The notes beneath the pieces were generated by a model that did not search any database, had not been told where the DNA came from, and saw nothing but the letters and a program-made list of their open reading frames with translations. 64,000 nucleotides of DNA from Okapia johnstoni (Eukaryota > Chordata > Mammalia > Artiodactyla > Giraffidae), in NCBI GenBank assembly GCA_024291935.2, contig CM044306.1, forward strand, positions 3,110,501 to 3,174,500, written 5' to 3'. The position numbers and the translations under genes are program-made. Every line of letters begins with the position of its first letter. Within the stretch, counting starts at the first letter, position 1. This document shows, piece by piece, positions 43,327-55,147 of this stretch.

Positions 43327-43581
43327 TTGCTTATTATAAAACTTATGCATAGTAATTAAATATTACCTTAAATATTAAAAATGGAGATTATAGAAGAATG
43401 AGTCCCTTGGATACTTATATGCATATTCATTTCTGTTTTCACAAAACTGGACCTTTAAGCACACTGTGCTTTGCAACTCTTATTCCTTTCTTGTGAGATC
43501 TTTTCTGCTAGTATCATTAATTTACTGAATTCCAGAAAATCATAAACTATTACACAATTTTTCCAATATTATTGATGGTGT

Positions 43582-43788
43582 GGGGCTTCCCTGGTGGCTC
43601 AGATAGTAAAGAATCTGCCTTCAGTGAAGGACACCTGGGTTCAATCCCTGGGTTGGGAAGATCCCCTGGAGGAGGGCATGGCAACCCACTCCAGTGTTCT
43701 TGCCTGGGGAAACTTGTGGACAGAGGGCCCTGGCCGGATACAGTCCATGGGGTCACAAAGAGTTGGACACTTTTGAACGACTAACATT
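43582..43788 (+). mobile_element. Bov-tA SINE
   Basis: Head GGGGCTTCCCTGGTGGCTCA, B-box GGGTTCAATCCCTGGG, core GGCAACCCACTCCAGTGTTC, tail GTTGGACACTTTTGAACGAC. Confidence 0.96.
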
Positions 43789-44251
43789 GAAGATATAGGT
43801 TGCCTAAACCTTTGATTACATAAAAATTTGTATGTTGAGCATTCTAGCAGGTAATATCTATCTGTACATATTCATGATTATTTCCAGGAAATAAAATAAC
43901 TAGGACGAAGAATGGCTGAATATTTTTAAAATACTTACCTTTCTAATTGGTGGCATCACTGCCTTAAAATCAAGCACAGGTAATAATAGAAATATAATGC
44001 TTGGGGCTGTCCCATTAGTTTTAGAAGAATTTTCCCCATCGCTTCTTTGGAGATAGATAGAAATCTCATAGTCAGATGCTTTACTTATAGAACAGAACAG
44101 CGATCGTTTATTTAAAGAGATGGTAATTAAGCATATTTAGGTCCTAGGTCTTTACGAAGCCTTCATTTAAAATGTATGGCATGGCTTAGAAAACAAATAT
44201 GGTTATCAAAGGGGAAAGGTGGCAGAGAGATGAATTAGAAGTTTGGGATTA
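43789..44251. other. unique interval, nothing recognised
   Basis: AT-rich DNA between a SINE and an L1 end. Confidence 0.5.
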
Positions 44252-44484
44252 ACATATACACACTACTATATATAAAATAGGTAATCTACTGTGTAGCACA
44301 GGGAGCTCTACTCAATAATCTGCAATAATTTATATGGGAAAAGAATCTAAAAAAGAATGGATATATATATGTATATTCACATATACATATATATACACAC
44401 ACACATAACTGAATCGCTTTGCTGGACACCTGAAACTGACACAGCGGTGTAAATCAACTAGACTCCAATACAAAATAAAATCAT
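44252..44484 (+). mobile_element. L1 LINE 3' end
   Basis: TAATCTACTGTGTAGCACAG, TTTATATGGGAAAAGAATCT, AACTGAATCGCTTTGCTGGA and GTAAATCAACTAGACTCC, sense-strand L1 3' UTR with TA/CA units inside (44360-44406). Confidence 0.92.
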
Positions 44485-44685
44485 ATAATAATGTATGGCA
44501 CGTAATGTCATCTCTATGGAGCGGGACTACTATATTTTACTATGGGTAGAGACAGCTCTCAGTGGAGAATATATCAGAATGGGAAAGGTGGATAATCCAG
44601 GAACTACCAGCAAAAATCGTGGGCTGCTTAAAGACAGATGAAACTTTTATTAAAGGAAAATATTTACAGGGGTGGGATTTGCATG

Positions 44686-44816
44686 TGGGCGTGCTGAGTT
44701 GCTTCAGTCGTGTCTGACTCTGTGCAACCCTGTGGACTATAGCTCACCAGGCTCCTCTGTCCATGGGCTTCTCCAGGCAAGAATACTGGAGTGGGTCTCC
44801 ATTCCCTCCTTCAGAC
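44686..44816 (-). mobile_element. Bov-A SINE fragment
   Basis: Tail complement GTTGCTTCAGTCGTGTCTGA through core CAAGAATACTGGAGTGGG, ending at CCTCCTTCAG. The tRNA-like head is absent. Confidence 0.93.
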
Positions 44817-47800
44817 ATGGGGGAGTTTATAAAGGCATAAACATTAAAGTGTGTTCATTGGTGTAGTTCAATCTTGATTTGTCCCTACTCCCCTACAGAT
44901 TTCCATCCCTGCAAGAAAGGGTGGGGGAAACTTTTGTGATCTTGGAGCTTATTGTCACTGAACGCTGACACCTTGGAAATCATTTCGATGACTTCTGTTG
45001 CAAATTACAGATAAAAATAATAACAACTTATTTTATTACCACATCCCAGATAAAATGTCAAATGCTTATGTCCAACGTGAACAGGATTCCTGATGGCATT
45101 TCTAGGGATGAGAGATCCCCATTCTGCAAGCGTAAAACTGAGGCTAGAAGACTTAACAGATTTATAACTTGAAGATGGAGTAAATAAACATTTGCTTGTG
45201 TCTGAATAGCACCAAAATCTATCATCTTACAGCAGGCTCGTTTGGCTTTAGGAATGTAACAGACAAAAGCATGTAGAAAGGAAGATTTTGAAATTATGTT
45301 AATTATGAAATAATTTTTGAAACTATCTGAGTGATAACATACTCATGAGAGAAACAAACCAATATCTTTTTATATCATGTGAAATCAACATTTAAATAAA
45401 CATGAAATTTTGAAAAAGCTGAATCTGCATGTGTGTGTGTGAGTGTATAGAGTCTTGTACACAGCAGTGGTCTTTAAATTGTAGAGTCATAAATGATTTA
45501 AGTTTACTTTATTATTTTGCATTTTCTATAATGAAGATGATAGTCTGTTTTATAAATTCTTCTATAATAATAAACATAATGCATAACCATTTGCTTAAAA
45601 AAACAGAAAATGGGGTAGTTGACTAAAAGTTTTATTGAATTTTCTACAAATTTACACTAGAAAAAGTGATCGTTTTTCTTATTAATAGTACAGATATGGT
45701 GTTAGACATAAATACATTCCGTGCTGTTTTTAATTTGTGAGACAAAAGCAATATACGGTATCTAAGGAGAAGTATGACAGGTCAGTCCATGACATCTTTT
45801 ATCTTTCTCCTGAAACATATAGTAAATACTCAAGTGCAGGAATAAAACATAACCTTGCACTGAATTCTTGTTACTGAACTCAATAAGCCTTTTGGAGTCT
45901 GCCACCAAAGATTTAAATGACCGAATATTCTGCAACAATCAATATACATTGATATCTGATTCTCAGAGACCCCAGGGTTTTTTTTGTTTGTTTTTTGGTT
46001 TTTTTAGCACAAGCCACCTGTTCCCCTTACCTGGCCCCACAATAAACTTTTCTCTGTTCAGGAAAAAAAAAATTACCTGATTCTCTTATCTTTAATCTCA
46101 CATACACGGCAGTTGCAAATGGATGACGACAAGTTATTTTCAGTCAAATCATAAAAGACCTTGGGATCTAGCAAATTTTTGGAGCAACTAGAAATGGCAA
46201 CATAAATTGAAGTCCTAGGCTTCCTTGAGATGTAGATTACCCTTGAACATTATAGCGGTCTCAGCTTGAGACCTGAAAATCACTTGCAATGAATTCAGTT
46301 CAATTTATATAATCTGTGAACTCTCAGAGTTAATACAGGTAATGTTATTTGCTTTCAGTGAGCCGTTTAATATAATGAAGGAGTGCTTTTGTAATACCTA
46401 ATTAATTTTTGCCCTCAGCCCACCAATTGATGAATAACCCAGGAGAGTGGACAGTCAGCCTCCTTCTCCTTCCAAATAATTGCTACCCAGGTAGGAATAT
46501 CATGTGCAAAGTCAGCAAGGTTCAATCGTAACGAATCTGAGTAAATGGTGATGACCTTAAAGAGTCAACCAACTTTCAATTGCTATTGATTAATTAGAGA
46601 AATGTGTATCAAACCCACTGCAAATCTACCTTAAATAAATGTCGACATGGAGAAGGAAGCTGTGATTTTTATTGAGACTACTTCGACTATCCAAACAAAT
46701 GTTTCTTTTTTGAGCAAGCAGAATATAATATAGGCTTGTGCAAGATGACTAGCTGCTATATTTAACTCAGACAAACGCATAACAAATCACTATTCTGCCG
46801 TGAGAAGGCACACTTCATAGGCTCTTTCTTTCTTTTTTTTTCTTCTTTCTTTCATTGGGGCTTGGATATAAGACCACAGCCATCTAAATAATCCTCCAGA
46901 AATAAACCAATGAAATGCTGAGTCTGACAACAGACACAGTATTATACCTGCAGCTGTGAAATGTTTCCATAGTCCAACCACCTTTCCAGTAAAAATTTTA
47001 TCCCGGGGGAAAGTCAGCAACTAAGATTTTAACTACTTTTCTGCAATAGAAAAGTTTGGAGCAATTGAGCCTTCATAAATTTCAATATTTATGTCCTCTA
47101 TTTTTCTTATGGAATTACCCACCCATCAAGTATATTGTGAAAATACTACTGCTGTATTACTATGCTACCATATAAATTCTTAAAAAAAAGATTCAGATGA
47201 TGAACAATGAGACTACCTCCTAAGAAAGTACAGAATTCCAAATCTATTTTTCCTTGTTTTTTATATTACTTGCTGTGTTCATAATTGCTGAATGAGTGTT
47301 CCAATTGTATGAATACTGGAAATCTAAAAATTTCTAGATACTTTGGCCAACTACCTGAACTGTGAACAGTCACTAACTAGCCTGCTCTGTTCTGATGGAA
47401 TTCTAAAAGGTTAGAACACTTGGATTTTGCATCCTTCCTGCTCTCTTTGAAGAAACAGCATTTATTTCTGCACAGCCACTGAATTTATGAATGTATTTCC
47501 AATGGATACCAAGCCAATACCGGGGTTATGACACAGTGAACTTTGCTTTGTGGCCCAGGAATCTCCACAAGTATTGGAAGGAAAGATCATTCACAATAAA
47601 TAACAAGTGATCTCTGGAACTTTGGTGAAAGTGTAGTTATGAGTGTTGAAAGGAATACATGCATCCCTGATCCATATTTAAAATGTGTGAGCCCCCAGAT
47701 ACTAGTTTCAGTAATCCAACCACATACACGTATGTGTAGCAAAGGCATATGTATAATGCCCACCACAATATTATTTGTAATGGCAAAGAATAACAATATA

Positions 47801-48084
47801 TGAGAGGACTATCGAAAGGAAAACATTGACAATCTTTGCTTATCCTGAGTTCCTCCAAAGAACACAGCCTGAGGAGATGGCTTGCCTGTAGATTTATTTG
47901 TGGAACTGATCCCAGTCAATGGGATTAGAAATATGGGAATGATTTAAAAAAAAAAAAGGAGACAGATTATTTCTTTGGGGGGGCAAGACAAAACCAACTC
48001 TTGCTTTGTTTTCAACTTTCCTCAAAATTAGTGCATTTTTTAAATGGAAAGGCATTTTATTTTTGTACTCCATCAGATTTACAA
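44817..48084. other. long repeat-poor interval
   Basis: About 3.3 kb with only a MIR fragment and a possible old L1 scrap (~47740-47820, TTATTTGTAATGGCAAAGAA). T/G runs at ~45979-46005, a CT run at 46826-46855 and an A run near 47946. Open frames are short and featureless. Confidence 0.5.
45090..45180 (-). mobile_element. MIR SINE fragment, ancient
   Basis: The minus strand reads GTTAAGTCTTCTAGCCTCAG, TTTTACGCTTGCAGAATGGG, matching MIR (GTTACTTAACCTCTCTGAGCCTCAGTTTCCTCATCTGTAAAATGGG, shortened) in order. Confidence 0.6.
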
Positions 48085-48542
48085 TTTTTTTTATTTTTTT
48101 AAAGAATTTATTGGAGTATAGTTGCTTTACAGGGTTGTTAGCTTCTACTGTACAGCAAAGTGAATCAGCCATAGTTACACATACCTCCCCTCTTTTTGAA
48201 TTTCCTTCGAATTTAGATCAACACAGGGAACTGAGTTGAGTTCCCTGTGCTATACAGTAGGGGCTCATCAGTTTTCTATTTTATACATAGTATCAATAGT
48301 GTATGTACGTCAATCCAAATCTCTCAATTCATCCAAGACATTTTATTTCAAATACAGAAGTGTGTGCATGTCAGTCCCAAACTTCCCATCTATCCCCACT
48401 CCCATCCTGCTGGCAACCATAAGTTTGTTCTCTGGGTCTGAGTCTCTTTCTGTTTTGTAAATAATTTGTATTTTATTTTATTTTTTTAGATTCCACATGT
48501 AAGTGATATCGTATGATATTTGTCTTTCTTTGTCTGACCCAC
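48085..48542 (-). mobile_element. L1 LINE 3' end
   Basis: TTTATTGGAGTATAGTTGCT, TACAGCAAAGTGAATCAGCC, GAGTTCCCTGTGCTATACAG, CAACCATAAGTTTGTTCTC, AGATTCCACATGTAAGTGAT. The complementary poly-A appears as a T run at 48085-48100. Confidence 0.93.
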
Positions 48543-48974
48543 TATTTCTAAAACATGTTACTAATCTTGCCATTTGCAGGCAACTGTGTATCAACCCTGC
48601 CTGGCTACCCTCTGAAGATGGGTACAGTTAGCTTTGGCATTATTTCCTGGCGGGCAGAGTCTGGCATTTGTGGCCTCCAATGTTTACGAATTTCTCTCTG
48701 GGGTCTCAGCTTCCTTGCACCTTTAAGTTTTTGTGTAAGAATTTCAGAGCAGTTGCCGCAAAAATCAAAGGGCAGGAAGGGAAAAACGTACAGGGCAGCC
48801 AAGCTAAGGTGATGTCAGGCTCAAGCTGGGAGCCACAGAAGCAGGTCCAGCCCTGTTGCCACTGCTTCCCGTGGATGGCCTGTTACCTTTCACTGTCACT
48901 CAGTTGAAGATTCAGTGGCCTTTTGATTTTCCTTTGATATATCCGTTCTTTAGGTGTGTGATTTAACTCCCTGT
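48543..48974. other. unique interval, nothing recognised
   Basis: Moderate GC, overlapping short frames on both strands without domains, no repeat named. Confidence 0.45.
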
Positions 48975-48984
48975 TTTGGGATTT

Positions 48985-49761
48985 AAGTCTGAATTTGGCA
49001 ATAAGGAGTTCAAGATCTGAGCCACAGTCAGCTCCCAGTCTTGTTTTGGCTGACAGTATAGAGACTCTTCACCTTTGGCTGCAAAGAATGTAATCAGTCT
49101 GATTTCGGTGTTGACCATTTGGTGATGTCCATGTGCAGAGTCTTCTCTTGTGTTGTTGGAAGAGGGTGTTTGCTATGACCAGTGCGTTCTTTTGACAAAA
49201 CTCTATTAGCCTTTGCCCTGCTTCTTTCTGTACTCCAAGGCCAAATTTGCCTATTACTCCAGGTATTTCTTCCTACTTTTGCATTCCAGTCCCCTATAAT
49301 GAAAAGGATATCTTTTTCTGCTATTAGTTCTAGAAGGTCTTGTAGGTCTTCATAGAACTGTTCAACTTCAGCTTCTTCAGCGTTACTGCTCGGGTCATAG
49401 ACTTGGATTATCATGACATTGAGTGGTTTGCCTCGGAAACGAACAGAGATCATTCTGTCGATTCTGAGATTGTGTCCAAGTACTGCATTTCAGACTCTTG
49501 TTGACCATGATGGCTACTCCATTTTCTCTAAGGGATTCTTGCCCACAGTAGCAGATATAATGGTCATCTGGGTTAAATTCACCCATTGCAGTCCATTGTA
49601 GTTCGCTGATTCCTAAAATGTCAATGTTCACTCTTGCCATCTCCTGTGTGACCACTTCCAATTTGCCTTGATTCATGGACCTAACATTCCAGGTTCGTAT
49701 GCAATATTGCTCTTTACAGCATCAGACCTTGCTTCCATCACCAGTCACATCCACAAATGGG
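48985..49761 (-). pseudogene. BovB endonuclease remnant (inverted 5' part)
   Basis: Read on the minus strand it begins in the BovB 5' region, reaches the ORF start (MNQGKLEVVTQEMARVN) and the apurinic-type endonuclease motifs YYCGQESLREN, QVYDPSSNAEEAEVEQ and FIIGDWNAKVG, the last including the conserved Asp/Asn metal-site region. A frameshift lies between the first two blocks (frames 49395-49676 and 49094-49453). It stops near the SDHELL motif at the C-terminal end of the domain, so the enzyme is incomplete and dead. Confidence 0.9.
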
Positions 49762-49769
49762 TTTTGTTT

Positions 49770-50392
49770 TGGGGAAACAGTGGAAACAGTGGCAGACATT
49801 TTTTTGGACTCCAAAATCAGTGCAGATGGTGACTTCAGCCATGAAATTAAAAGACATTTACTCCTTGGAAGAAAAGTTATGACCAACCTAGACAGCATAT
49901 TAAAAAGCAGAGACATTACTTTGCCAATAAAGGTCCATCTAGTCAAGCCTATGGTTTTTCCAGTAGTCATGTATGGATGTGAGAGTTGGACTATAAAGAA
50001 AGCTGAGTGCTGAAGAATTGATGCTTTTGAACTGTGGTGTTGGAGAAGACTTTTGACAGTTCCTTGACTGCAAGGAGATCCAACCAGTCCATCCTAAAGG
50101 AGATCAGTCGTGGATGTTCATTGGAAGGACTGATGCTGAAGCAGAAACTCCAGTACCTTGGCCACCTGATGTGAAGAACTGACTCGTTTGAAAAGACCCT
50201 GATGCTAGGAATGATTGAGGGCAGGAGGGAAGGGGACAACAGAGGATGAGATAGTTGGATGGCATCATCGACTCAATGGACATGAGTTTGGGTGGACTCT
50301 GGGAGTTGATGATGGACAGGGAGGCCTGGCGTGCCGCAGTCCATGGGGTTGCAAAGAGTCAGACACGACTGAGCAACTGAACTGAACTGAAC
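49770..50392 (+). pseudogene. BovB reverse transcriptase C-terminus and 3' tail
   Basis: Starts at GGGGAAACAGTGGAAACAGT and encodes LLGRKVMTNLDSILKSRD and VFPVVMYGCESWTIKKAE, the C-terminal region of the BovB reverse transcriptase protein. A stop follows WTIKKAEC and further shifts occur. It ends with the repeated ACTGA tail typical of BovB, directly at the TSD. Confidence 0.93.
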
Positions 50393-50479
50393 TTTGGGAT
50401 TTCCCAGATATCTTTCTGCTTACTGATTTTTAGTTGGATTTCATTATGGAGAGAAAACATGTTTTGTGTGATCAACACT

Positions 50480-50935
50480 TAAAAAAATTATTTTATATCA
50501 GGATATAGTTGATTTACAATGCTGTGTTAGTTTCAGGCATACAGCAAAGTAATTCAGTTATGCATATACACGATGTGATGTGTGCATGCTCAGTCGCGTG
50601 CAACTCTTTCCAAAACTATGGGCTGTAGTCTGCCAGACTCCTCTATCCATGGGGTTGTCCAGGCAATAATACTGGAGTTGGTTGCCATGCTCTTCTCCAG
50701 GGGATCTTCCCAACCCTGGGATTAAACCGATGCCTCTTGCTTCTATTGCATAGGCAGGCGGATTCTTTACCACTTGCACCACTTGGGCTGATCTGCAGAT
50801 ACATGTATCCATTCTGTTTCAGATTCTTCTCTCATGTAAGTTATTACAGGGTATTGAGTAGGATTCCCTGTGCTGTATGGTATGGCTTTGTGGCTTATTT
50901 ATTTTATGTGTAGTAGTGTGTATCCTTTTTAAATC
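50480..50935 (-). mobile_element. L1 LINE 3' end, split by a Bov-tA
   Basis: L1 complement at 50480-50579 (TATAGTTGATTTACAATGCTG, CATACAGCAAAGTAATTCAG) resumes at 50791-50935 (ACATGTATCCATTCTGTTTC, GGATTCCCTGTGCTGTATGG). The gap is exactly the SINE. Confidence 0.9.
50580..50790 (-). mobile_element. Bov-tA SINE nested in L1
   Basis: Tail complement ATGCTCAGTCGCGTGC, core CAATAATACTGGAGTTGG, B-box complement GGGATTAAACCGATGCC, decayed head CACCACTTGGGC. Confidence 0.94.
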
Positions 50936-51019
50936 ACTGAGTTTGTTTAATGGTGCAAAATGTAGCCTATCATGGCAAATCGTCCTTGTGCATTTGAATG
51001 CATACTCTGTGCGCCAGGT

Positions 51020-51484
51020 AGAATGGTCTCTAGATGCCAATTAAGGTCAAGTTGGATGATAACGCTGTTCAGGTCTTCTATGTCCTTTTAGGTGATCTGT
51101 TTAATTTTTTATTAAGTCCTGAGAGAGGAATGCTTAAGCCTCCAGTTATAATTGTAGCACTCTCTCTTTCTCCTTGGAGAAGACAATGGCACCCCACTCC
51201 AGTACTCTTGCCTGGGAAACCCCATGGATGGAGGAGCCTGGTAGGCTGCAGCCCATGGGGTCGCGAAGAATCAGACACGACTGAGAGACTTCACTTTCAC
51301 TTTTCACTTTCATGCACTGGAGGAGGAAATGGCAACCCACTCCAGTGTTCTTGCCTGGAGAATCCCAGGGGCGCAGGAGCCTGGTGGGCTGCCGTCTATG
51401 GGGTCTCACAGAGTCGGACACGACTGACGCGACTTAGCAGCAGCAGCTCTTTCTCCTATCAGTTTTTGCTTCATGTATTTTAAA
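51020..51484 (-). mobile_element. L1 ORF2 fragment, split by a Bov-A2
   Basis: GATGCCAATTAAGGTCAAGT, GTTCAGGTCTTCTATGTCC, CCAGTTATAATTGTAGCAC, then after the SINE CTATCAGTTTTTGCTTCATG. This is complement of L1 ORF2 reverse transcriptase coding sequence, decayed. Confidence 0.82.
51164..51457 (+). mobile_element. Bov-A2 SINE with perfect 11-bp TSD
   Basis: Dimeric Bov-A2 at 51175-51446, TSD CTCTTTCTCCT at 51164-51174 and 51447-51457. First monomer CAATGGCACCCCACTCCAGT, linker TTCACTTTCACTTTTCAC, second monomer GGCAACCCACTCCAGTGTTC, CAG-type tail. Little divergence, so young. Confidence 0.98.
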
Positions 51485-51650
51485 GTGTGGGTGTGTGTGT
51501 ATGTATGTGTGTGTACGTGTATGTGTGTATCTGTGTGTGTTTATGTGTATGTGTATGTATGCATGTGTGTATGCATGTGTGTGTATGTGTGTGTGTGTTT
51601 GTGTGTGTATGTGTGTGTGTGTGTATGAGTGTGTGTGTGTGTGTGTACAC
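51485..51650. repeat. TG-rich imperfect microsatellite
   Basis: About 165 bases of TG units broken by TATG, TACG and TGCATG variants. Strongly Z-DNA-prone. Val/Cys-rich frames over it are artefacts. Confidence 0.97.
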
Positions 51651-52621
51651 AGTTATTTTACACCTATTGTTTCTACCTCTACTTCCATGCAGTTTGTGGT
51701 TACATCTTTGTTGTTACTCATTTCCAACATTCTTTCTTTTAATGAATTAAATATCACCAGTCTGATGATTATTATTTGGGAGTAAACTAAAAGCCCACTT
51801 ACTATGAACACACTTGATTTATTACTGCCCGAAAAGCAATTATGATAAAAGATGGCTTTCATTACCTTAATTCTCACCATTAGCAGTTTCAAATACATTT
51901 TGGTGAAAAAAAATAAGGAGTAAATAAATAATCGGGGAAAAGATAGGCTTTCATTCAGTTCACGTTTCACACTTTCTCATGTTTCTCCTTGTACCTGTTT
52001 ACATATTTGTGAGATGGCAGACTGGGGCTTCAGGGTAAAATATTTTGCTATGGAAACTTTTCCTCTGTTCGAATCCATATGGCCTAGTTAACACAGTTAT
52101 GGAGTTAAATTTGCATACTGACTGGGATGTTGAAGACTTTTCTAAGAATTCCATTGGCAAGTGTGTTTGGGTGTCCTGCAGACACATAAAAAAGAATTTG
52201 GAGCTGTCACCAAGCCTAACGAATAACTCTGTCAGCTATCACCATAGCGTAGAACCTACGAGCTCTAAGCCAAGGAGGGCGTATGCCTGGCCTCTGAGCT
52301 CAGTTGGCAACCACTTCAGAGACTTAAGAACTTGAAGGATATAGAAAGAGGTAAATGGACCTTCTGAGTTATTCCAGAAGACAGTGAACATTAGCCCAGG
52401 AAGAGCATTCTCATCACGTTGAGGTAAAATCTTGGTGGCATTAGGGTTCGTGTAAGAACACACAGGAACAACTGCTTTCTACAGAATAAGAGGAGAAAGG
52501 CTCAGTCAAAACATAGTGAATATTTTGGATACCATGGTGTGGCTTTGGAGCATCCAACTGTAAAGTCTTTAGGAAGAGGGTGGTGTCAGCCTCAGAGTTT
52601 AGGGTTAAGAATCACCTCCTG
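51651..52621. other. unique interval, nothing recognised
   Basis: No gene. The 96-codon plus frame 52045-52335 and its minus counterpart have no domain or exon signals. Confidence 0.45.
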
Positions 52622-52830
52622 TGGGCTTCCCAGGTGGCACTAGTGGTGGTCCGCCTGACAATGCAGGAGACGCAAGAGATGCAGGTTCGATCCCTAGGCT
52701 GGGAAGATCCCCTGGAGGAGGAAATGACAACCCACTCCAGTATTCTCGCCTGGGAAATCCCATGGACAGAGGAGCCTGGCGGGCTACAATCCAGAGGGTC
52801 ACGAAAGAGTCTGACACCACTGACTGGTTG
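52622..52830 (+). mobile_element. Bov-tA SINE
   Basis: Head GTGGGCTTCCCAGGTGGCAC, B-box GGTTCGATCCCTAGG, core ACAACCCACTCCAGTATTC, tail GTCTGACACCACTGACTGG. Confidence 0.96.
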
Positions 52831-53647
52831 ACACCACTTCACCCTACATCTGAGGAACGGAATATGCTTCATGTCCTAATTTTTTGCTGGATCACGGAGA
52901 GATCTGCTCTTTAGAGAAAATTCAGAGAAAGCGAGAATGGGGAATTTTCTGGAAGCTAATGAGCCCTGGAGACTCAGCTTTCCCCCTTCAGTTGACTTTG
53001 CCACACAAGATCAGACTGGCAGAACATCAATATAAGCTTTATTTGCTGGGATTGACTCCGCACACACTGCATATTTCCTGCTGGAATATGTGTAAGTGTA
53101 GGTATAAATGGATGTACTTTTCCCTAACACTTTGCATTCAGAGGCTTAAAAACGCCTGGATAAAATGTAGTCTTTCTTTCTAAAGAAACTGATTTATGTG
53201 GATGCTGTTTTACAACTCCCAACCGTATTCATAAAGTAAAATATGTTCTAAATCTTGCAGCAGTAACTGTGCGGGCCATACTGCCATTATTTTAGTCTAC
53301 AGGAATTAGGTGGTAATGAAGCATTTGACTCTGCAGTTATAAGGCACGTACCTTATCCTGTCTGTGTGGGAAGAGGGCTATGATATTTCCTTTGAAGATA
53401 CTCTTGTTGTACTTAGATTACTTTAGACCATGCGAACATAAACAGATGACAAATACAGTCTTTAAACAAATACCTTTTGTTTCTTCTTTTTATTATGACA
53501 AATAACTGGCTTAACAATTTTTCTCTCCCCTGAAGAGTTGTAATATTTTCATTTTTAAAGACATCGTCATTCTGGGAAATTCCCGGGATGATGTGGGGGC
53601 TGAGAAATTGTTCAGGCATGGGTCTTGAGTGATTTGAAGACATGGGA
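52831..53647. other. unique interval, nothing recognised
   Basis: The 99-codon plus frame 52884-53183 shows no domain and uses AT-rich codons. No gene called. Confidence 0.45.
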
Positions 53648-53854
53648 AGTGAAAGTTGCTCAGTGGTGTCCCACTCTCTGAGACCTCATGGACCGTAGCC
53701 CACCAGGCTCCTTTGTCCATGAGATTCTCCAGGCAAGAATACTGGAGCGGGGAGCCCTTCCCTTCTCCAGGGGATCTTCCCAACCCAGGGATCGACCTCG
53801 GGTTTTCTGCAGTGGCAGGTGGGTTCTTTACTGTCTGAGCCACCAGGGAAGCCC
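53648..53854 (-). mobile_element. Bov-tA SINE, left arm of an inverted pair
   Basis: Tail complement GTTGCTCAGTGGTGTCCCAC, core CAAGAATACTGGAGCGGG, head complement GAGCCACCAGGGAAGCCC. It faces the next copy head to head. Confidence 0.96.
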
Positions 53855-53865
53855 TGGAAGTCTCA

Positions 53866-54048
53866 GGGATTCCCAGGTGTCACTAGTGATAAAGAATCTG
53901 CCTGCCACTGCAGGAGAGGCAAAAGACAAGGATTTGATCCCTGGAGAAGGAAATGGCAACACGCTCCAGTAAGCTTGCTTGGAAACTTCCATGGGCAGAG
54001 GAGCCCAGGGCACGGGGCTGCAAAGAGTCGGATATGACTGAGTGTGCA
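53866..54048 (+). mobile_element. Bov-tA SINE, right arm of an inverted pair
   Basis: Head GGGATTCCCAGGTGTCACTA, B-box GGATTTGATCCCTGG with a ~20-base deletion, core GGCAACACGCTCCAGTAAGC, tail GTCGGATATGACTGAG. Confidence 0.94.
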
Positions 54049-54724
54049 AATACAATTTGGATATATGAAGGCCACAGTTAAATCATTTTGAAGCGGATTT
54101 TTGAGTATTTTTCAATGAAAATCTCTCCTTATAATTGGAAATTGAAAGGTTAGTGATGAGCAAGGATATGAAATAAACAAGAAAAAGAAAACAAAACTCA
54201 GCCAAACTATCTAATGAAATATCAAGTTGGTCCTGTAGCTAGTTTTGCACAATTTAATTGAAGATTTGTTGTTACAGTTAATAAATGCTGTTTTTATCCC
54301 TTTAGGTGGTAAGCAAATAGGTCTTTTTATTTTGGAAAAAACTAAATATTGAGTAAAACTGAAGCAGAATGACTATCTTTCCTAGGAGCATTCCACAGAT
54401 AGCATTAACTCCTGGAGAGCATGAACCACTATACACACCAAAAAATATGGATGATCAAAAAGCAACATCACACTATAGTAACACTTCAGAATTGAGTCTT
54501 CTAAACCCCTTTTCTAGAAACGGACACTTCCTGTCCCCCGTGACTATCACAAGCACTGCCAGGAGAGTACCTGTGGTCATACCTTTCAGCAGCAGCTGGT
54601 GGTCCTGGGGTGGTCGCCCCACCTAAGCCTGGCCAATGGGATGCTTTCTTTGTCAGCAGAAAATAGTCATCAGTTATCCTCCAGATGAACAAAGTTCCAA
54701 AAGAACAGGATATTGTACTGATCT
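54049..54724. other. unique interval, nothing recognised
   Basis: The 85-codon plus frame 54369-54626 has no domain, and no exon context is evident. Confidence 0.45.
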
Positions 54725-55147
54725 TGATTCTTCAGAAAAGCAGCACCATTAGCATAGATGTTTATACAGACAGACAGGTGCACAGACAGATAAAATGAGA
54801 ATTATTAGGAGGAGCTGTTGACTCACACGGTTGTGGAGGCTGAGAAGTCCTAACATCTTCAATCAGGAAGATGCAAACCCATGGGAGCTGATGGTTAAGT
54901 TCCAACCTGAACCTAAGTCTGGAGACTGCAGCTGACTGATGTACAAGCCCTGAGATGGCCAAGCAGAGAGAGTGAATTTTCCTTTGTTTAGGCTTTTTTG
55001 TTCTGTTCAGACTTTTGAAGGATTGGATGAGGCCATCCATGTTAGGGAGGGCTATCTACTTTATTCAGTCTATCTATTCAAATGTGAATTTCATCTAGAA
55101 CCATCTTCATAGACATACTCAGAAATGCTGTTTAAACAAATATCTGA

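Larger units (their letters stand above)
48975..50402 (+). mobile_element. 5'-inverted BovB insertion with perfect 10-bp TSD
   Basis: TTTGGGATTT occurs at 48975-48984 and 50393-50402 and bounds one insertion. Its right part (49770-50392) is plus-strand BovB 3' end. Its left part (48985-49761) is the BovB 5' region and endonuclease in reverse. The two meet near 49761-49770. About 1.8 kb of central ORF (by my estimate) is missing. This is the expected product of twin-primed reverse transcription, here in an RTE element. Confidence 0.92.

Noticed and set aside
51487..51785. Cys/Val-rich plus frames resembling small cysteine-rich peptides
   Set aside because: Pure translation of the TG-rich microsatellite, with frames open in more than one phase.
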